Assembly (NCBI GenBank): GCA_015499995.1
Contig: JADNRV010000058.1
Coordinates: forward strand, 186,001-250,000
DNA: 64,000 bases
Origin: Flammula alnicola
Taxonomy: Eukaryota; Basidiomycota; Agaricomycetes; Agaricales; Strophariaceae
Reading direction: 5' to 3'
The notes below the pieces were generated by a model that worked only from the letters and a program-made list of their open reading frames with translations, searched no databases and was not told where the DNA came from. Below are positions 59,345 to 64,000 of this stretch, piece by piece; position 1 is the stretch's first letter; each line of letters starts with the position of its first letter. The translations under genes and the position numbers were made by a program.

Positions 59345-60897
59345 TGCACGCACATTGTGCGTGCAGGGTGGGCTAAGGGTTTAAAGACTAGCGTGGTCAC
59401 TTTTGATCTCGCTCAGTTTTTCCCTTCACTTAATCATGATGCCCTCATGATTATCCTTCGTAAGCTTGGCTTCCCCCCTTTGGTGGTCAAGTTTTTCACG
59501 TCTTACCTGGTAGAGAGGAAGACACGCTATGCGTGGAATTCCTTTTTGTCAGACCCTTTGCAGGCAGACATGGGGGTGGGCCAAGGGTCAGCCTTGTCCC
59601 CTGTCTTGTCGGCTATCTATCTGGCGCCTATTATGCGCCTGTTTGAGAAGCGGTGCCTCGACCTTGGGTTGCGGGTCGACCTCCTCTCGTATGTTGATGA
59701 TGGCACACTCATCATGCAGGATGAGTGGCTGGATCACAATATTGCGATGCTTAAGAAGGCATACACTGTTATCTTCGAACTGTTCAAGGCATTCGCTTTG
59801 GCGCTCGAGCACGATAAGTCTGAGATCTATCACTTTGATAGGTCTCATGCTTATTATAATCCCAGCATTGATCTCGGGTATGCACCTTACACCAGAGATC
59901 ATGCGAACTATCTCAAGCCTAAGCCATTTTGGCGGTACTTGGGCTTTTACTTTGATCGCAAGCTCACTTTTAATGAGCATGTTTGGTATTATTCCACCAA
60001 GGGGTTCACATCGGTCGTATCGATGTGGATGCTTGGGTCATCTACTCAGGGGCTTCTGCCTATGCAGAAGCACCTCCTCTATCGTACGTGCGTGATTCCC
60101 ATATTTACGTATGGGTATCGCATGTGGTTTTTCAAGGGCGCCCGGAATAAGGGCCTCATTAAACAGCTTGTGCAGGTTCAGTGCAAGGCTGCTCTTTGGA
60201 TTATGGGTGCGTTCTATACTTCACCTTTGGGAGGGGTGGAGGCCCTTGCGGGCCTCCTACCCATCCCTATACTTCTCGAAAGATTGCACGACCGCTCTAC
60301 AGTGCGTGTCACCACTCTTTCAGACACTCACCTGATCCGGTCATTCATGTCCAGATCATCACTTAAGCGCGCAACCCCCCATCCCATGTCAGTTGAGCGT
60401 ATGCCCACTGCCCATCGCCGAAAGGTGACGGGTGCTCTTATGGATAATGTCAATTATTCCAGTGTTCCTGTTGAGTCTACGGAGCCTTTTGCTCCTGAGG
60501 CCCGCCCGGGTTATCAACTTCTTGATCGGTATGCCGATCGGTTCAAATGGCTGGCCAAGCCATGCTTTAGCAGGTCCGAAGATCCTGAAGCGGCTTGGAA
60601 GCTAATCTTGGATGCATCTCTCGAGTCTCTTGAGGACGATCTGGATGCTGCATATGCTGGTGTTGACAGCTCCTGCCCCCCCCGGGGTGGCAGGCGGCCA
60701 CTGGTGTTATTATCAAACGGCAGGGCGCACAGGTTTATTCTGGGTGTCATGCTGCCGGGAGGGCTTCGTCTACGGATGCTGAACTCTTTGCTATTTGTGT
60801 TGCCCAGTATGATCGTGAATGGATCGATGCCAAATATGCCCAGGTACGTGATTATTGGCTTCAATGTAAGGGACCCCACTCACATAATGTAGCTTAA
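59345..60897 (+). pseudogene. LINE copy A: 5'-truncated reverse transcriptase plus RNase H piece
   Basis: Non-LTR retrotransposon RT: LKTSVVTFDLAQFFPSLNHD (motif with catalytic Asp), FFTSYLVERKTRYAWNSFLS, GVGQGSALSPVLSAIYLAPI and the catalytic YVDD in LLSYVDDGTLIMQDEW, then PKPFWRYLGFYFDRKLTF and thumb sequences. The copy begins within the RT domain, as expected for 5' truncation during target-primed reverse transcription. At a run of eight C (60676-60683) the frame shifts. In the next frame an RNase H piece reads ATGVIIKRQGAQVYSGCHAA and ASSTDAELFAICVA before a TAA at 60895-60897. Only 14 bp separate this stop from the start of LINE copy B. Confidence 0.85.
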
Positions 60898-60911
60898 TGC
60901 AGGCACAACCC

Positions 60912-63590
60912 ATGCTTGACGAGATACGGGTGTTGAGTTGGAATGTGGCGCGGGATGGGATATCCCTCAATGTAATACTTAGTACATGCGTTGAAATATA
61001 TGATGTTTTATTCATCTAAGAGCCTCCCTGGAGGCATATAAGAACCGCCCCCTCTGCAAAGAGCAGGAAGAGTGAAGATGTAATTGGAGCGCCCAACCAC
61101 CTGACTGGCTGGCCATGGTGCGCCCCACTACCCCTGATGAGTGACCGCGGGTCATGACCTATGTTTCGACTAGGCTGGCCTGGTATTGCCCGGCTCAATG
61201 ACGGGATGTGATTGATCACCCCGATATCATGGTCCTCTCACTCTCTGCGGGCGAGGTGACCTTCTATCTCATGAACGTGTACTTGGACGCTGATCATGGG
61301 GCCATTAACTGGCTCAATCATCACGACCATGAACTTCCGCGCTTCCATTTCATGGGAGGTGATTTCAACGCACACTCTCTGGACTGGGACCCAGAGTTCC
61401 GGTCTCGCGAAGCACTCTATCTCTCCAGCAATCTGCTGCTATTCTTGGGCTTGAGCTTGCTGCCTTTGGCAACCCAGGTCCCACTCATATCCCCCGAGAT
61501 CCCGCCAAGTGTGGCACTGTGATCGATCTTGCCTTCGTTCCCCCTGATCAGGTGGTGAATGGATCTACTGTCCGATGTCCGGACATCCAACTTAAATCAG
61601 ATCATATCCCGATTTATACTTGTTAAAACTGCCTACACATGTCTCCAAGTTATCTTATCTTATCTTATCTTATCTCTTATCTTATCTCTTATCTGCACTT
61701 CCTCCTTTTCACTTGTTGTGCATTTGTAGATTAGATTCTTATCATGTTCTAGATCATCTCTAGATAATCTCCAGATCATTTCTAGATCCTTTCTATTTTG
61801 TATATAAAGTCTTTTGACATTTGCCAGAAGTCTTTAGTTACTCACTCTGGACTTCAGGCAAGTAGTTAGTATTTTGCCCAATACAATTAGTTACTCACTC
61901 TGGACTTCAGCTCACTGTAGCTCCTGTGTCCCTCGCTTCGAGTTGCTCATATTAGGCACACAGCTGTGTCACATGTTCCCACACTTGCCACCTTTAACAA
62001 TACTGCACTGGACATCTCTTCTGCCCCTGATGGGGCAGTTCGGATGTCACTCCCCGTGGACGCTATTCCGGTGTTCGTTAATTCTATCAGCTCTGGACTG
62101 CGGACTATCGATCTGATTGCCCTGCTGACTACTGAGGATCAGATTGAGACTGCAGCCCAAGACGTGGCACAGGTTTTCTCTGAAGCATGGGATTCCCATG
62201 CCAAGGTGACCTCTCTTACTCGGCGTTCAAAGCCCTGGTGGACCCAGGAGTGTTCGGACGCTCTCGACGAGTTCCGGCGTAGTCATCTACCCAAGGACTG
62301 GAAATCCTTTCGGACTGTCGTCCATTCCGTCAAGCATGATTTCTTCGATCAATGGATCCATGAGATTGCGACCACTAACAAGCGCCCATGGGACCTGATG
62401 AATTGGGTCCAGCAGTGAAAGCTCCCCCCTAGTGAGGCTATCCATTATTGTGGGCAGCCCTGCAATGACATGCCATCTCTTTGGGAAGCACTTCACGGCA
62501 CGTACAACTCAGCCTCTGACCGGACGTACAATGCTGCTACACTCGACTCCATCCTGAACCTTCCTGTTCGTGAATAGACTCGCTTTTCCCAGCTGGAACT
62601 CACGGAGGCCCTCTCTGCATGTTCCAGCCTTTCTTCTCCAGGCCCGGATCATATCAATTGGTCCCACCTGAAGCAGATTGTACATCGGGACCCTCACTCT
62701 GTTGAGGTCCTGCTCTCCATTGCCAATGCCTGCATGCGTGTGGGGTACTGGCCGTCAGTATTTAAGAACTCCATGTCAGTTATTATCCCCAAACTGAACA
62801 AGCCGTCTTACTCTGCGCCTAAGGCGTTCAGGCCTATTGTGCTCTTGAACACCATTGGCAAAACTTATCGAGAAAATGATCTCGAACCGGATTCAGTTTG
62901 ACGCTGTCGGACTGGATATATTCCATCCCAATCAGGTTGGGGGCGTCAGGGGATGCTCCACTAAGGACGCCGGCCTGTTCCTCACGCACATCGTGCATGC
63001 AGGATGGGCGAAGAGGCTTAAGACTAGCGTGGTCGCTTTTGACCTCGCTCAGTTTTTCCCTTCTCTTAATCATGATGCGCTTGTGATTATTCTCCAGAAG
63101 CTTGGTTTTCCACCCCTGGTGGTCAAGTTTTTTGCATCATATCTGGTAGAGAGGAAGACACGCTATGCGTGGAACTCCTTTCTGTCAGACCCTCTCCAGG
63201 TGGACTTGCTTTCTTATGTCGACGACGGCACCCTGATTGTTCAGGATGAGTGGTTGGACCATAACATAGAGACCCTTAAAAAGGCCTACGCTATCATATT
63301 TGAGTTGTTCAAGGCTTTTGCCCTGGCTCTCGAGCACGACAAGTCTGAGATCTTTCATTTCGATCGATCTCAATCTAGCTATAATCCTAGCATCAATCTT
63401 GGGTACGCGCCGTACACTGGGGATCGGGCTAACTACCTCAAGCCTAAACCATTTTGGCAGTATCTTGGCTTTTATTTTGACTGCAAGCTTTCCTTTCAGG
63501 AGCATGTGCGTTATTATTCCACCAAGGGTTTCATGTCGGTTGTATCGATGAAAATGCTTGGGTCATCTACGGAGGTCTTTGCTGTGCCCC
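60912..63590 (+). pseudogene. LINE copy B: endonuclease and reverse transcriptase, multiply disrupted
   Basis: An apurinic-type endonuclease domain starts MLDEIRVLSWNVARDGISLN. A TAA at 61017-61019 replaces the conserved Gln of the I-Q-EPPW motif, and a TGA is at 61155-61157. After a shift come IMVLSLSAGEVTFYLMNVYL and RFHFMGGDFNAHSLDWDPE (GDFNAH, catalytic). The frame is interrupted at about 61621 by a ~330-bp insertion and resumes near 61957 with VSHVPTLATFNNTALDI. Stops are at 62416 and 62575, and one extra A at 62860-62863 shifts the frame in the RT start. In the RT, about 37 codons containing the GQGSALSP motif are missing at 63200, joining LSDPLQ directly to VDLLSYVDDG. The copy ends in another insertion near 63590. 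Confidence 0.85.
61621..61960. mobile_element. LTR-like insertion inside LINE copy B
   Basis: The insertion separates the endonuclease from the RT upstream region. It starts TGTTAAAACTGCC and can be read to end ...GGCACA, contains a TATATAAAG box at 61801-61809, and lacks a reading frame, so a solo LTR is plausible. A pentanucleotide TTATC/TCTTATC array lies at 61650-61693, and the 24-bp sequence at 61834-61857 (TTAGTTACTCACTCTGGACT...) is repeated exactly at 61887-61910. I could not find a matching 5-bp target duplication, so the type and exact borders are uncertain. Confidence 0.5.
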
Positions 63591-64000
63591 CTCTATTCCT
63601 ACCGGAATCCAGTGGAATCCAGTGGAATATCCTGCCAAAATTTGGAAATTTTTTGAAAAAAGGGCAAATTCCAAGATTCCACTGGAATGGTGACCGGAAT
63701 GCCACAGGAGTGGAATGGCTGGAATGGAACAACCAGGTATTCCGCTGGAATGAAATAGAAATGTGTTATGATTTGGTGATTTCTAATGTCTATATATAGA
63801 AATTGACATCAGTACCTGTCAGTGGTATTGAAATAAAATTGGAAAGTGTGCTAAGACATATTCCAAATTAGGAAATTCAATATTTGAATCAGGTGATTTT
63901 GAAAAGACTTGGATTTGGGCGAGTTTTTTGCATTTTTCTCATCAACAAAAGCAGCAAATCACATGATTTCAAAAGGTACATGGGTTTTGGAGCAGGTGCT
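63590..64000. mobile_element. Repeat insertion in LINE copy B, running off the window
   Basis: The LINE RT frame stops after MLGSST and unrelated DNA begins near 63590. Over 63600-63760 the motif GGAATCCAGTGGAAT and variants (ATTCCACTGGAAT, GTATTCCGCTGGAAT) recur in both orientations, typical of subterminal repeats of non-autonomous DNA transposons. The remainder is AT-rich. The right end and target duplication lie outside the window. Confidence 0.55.

Noticed and set aside
61650..61693. Regular short repeats as a possible CRISPR-like array
   Set aside because: It is a pentanucleotide TTATC microsatellite without spacers, in a fungal nuclear genome.

Overview
The window is nuclear DNA of a filamentous basidiomycete, most likely an agaricomycete. 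The genes are interrupted by many short (about 45-60 nt) GT...AG introns. Several families typical of Agaricomycetes are present: a HET-domain protein, a DUF6534 seven-helix membrane protein, a MYND-finger protein, a DHA1-type MFS carrier, a Tnp2 DNA transposon and a DIRS-like retroelement. There is no bacterial gene organisation and no CRISPR-like array. The genus cannot be fixed from the sequence alone.

Layout. 1-8.2 kb holds a GH51 alpha-L-arabinofuranosidase (minus strand, cut by the window edge), the mitochondrial outer-membrane insertase SAM50 (minus) and a divergent MATE transporter (plus). 8.2-17.6 kb is repeat territory. A DIRS-like retroelement (Gag, RT-RNase H, tyrosine recombinase) lies between near-identical inverted repeats, and its recombinase gene is split by a 422-bp hAT-type MITE with an exact 8-bp target duplication. 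17.6-18.7 kb holds a decayed histidine protein methyltransferase gene. 19.2-21.6 kb is a HET-domain gene, preceded by a tandem duplication and a 644-bp terminal-inverted-repeat element. 24-30.5 kb holds proteasome beta-4 (PRE1), a DUF6534 membrane protein, a stray PRE1 fragment and an MFS transporter.

31.8-36 kb is a compact housekeeping block: mitochondrial uS8, snurportin-1 and thymidylate kinase. 36.1-42.6 kb is a 6.5-kb Tnp2-type DNA transposon with terminal inverted repeats, a damaged transposase and an apparently intact second gene. It sits 59 bp upstream of the start codon of the cytosolic Fe-S assembly WD40 protein CIA1 (42.7-44.2 kb). A MYND-finger protein follows, then the mismatch-repair ATPase MSH2, the tRNA m5C methyltransferase NCL1/TRM4 (minus) and a divergent aldehyde dehydrogenase whose frame is broken near its 3' end. 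56.9 kb to the end is again repeat-rich: a second hAT-type MITE with a perfect target duplication, two degenerate LINE copies head to tail, an LTR-like insertion and a further repeat insertion running off the window.

The host genes are ordinary housekeeping and peripheral fungal genes. Adjacent genes often share short divergent promoters (SAM50/MATE, snurportin/CDC8, NCL1/ALDH). The unusual content is the mobile DNA: nested insertions with readable target duplications, introns inside a tyrosine-recombinase retroelement, and transposon genes inactivated by single stops and frameshifts. I found no convincing new defence, toxin or metabolic system. The best candidates for novelty are the inverted-repeat-flanked DIRS-like element and the Tnp2 element, whose termini and target duplication do not fit canonical CACTA elements.
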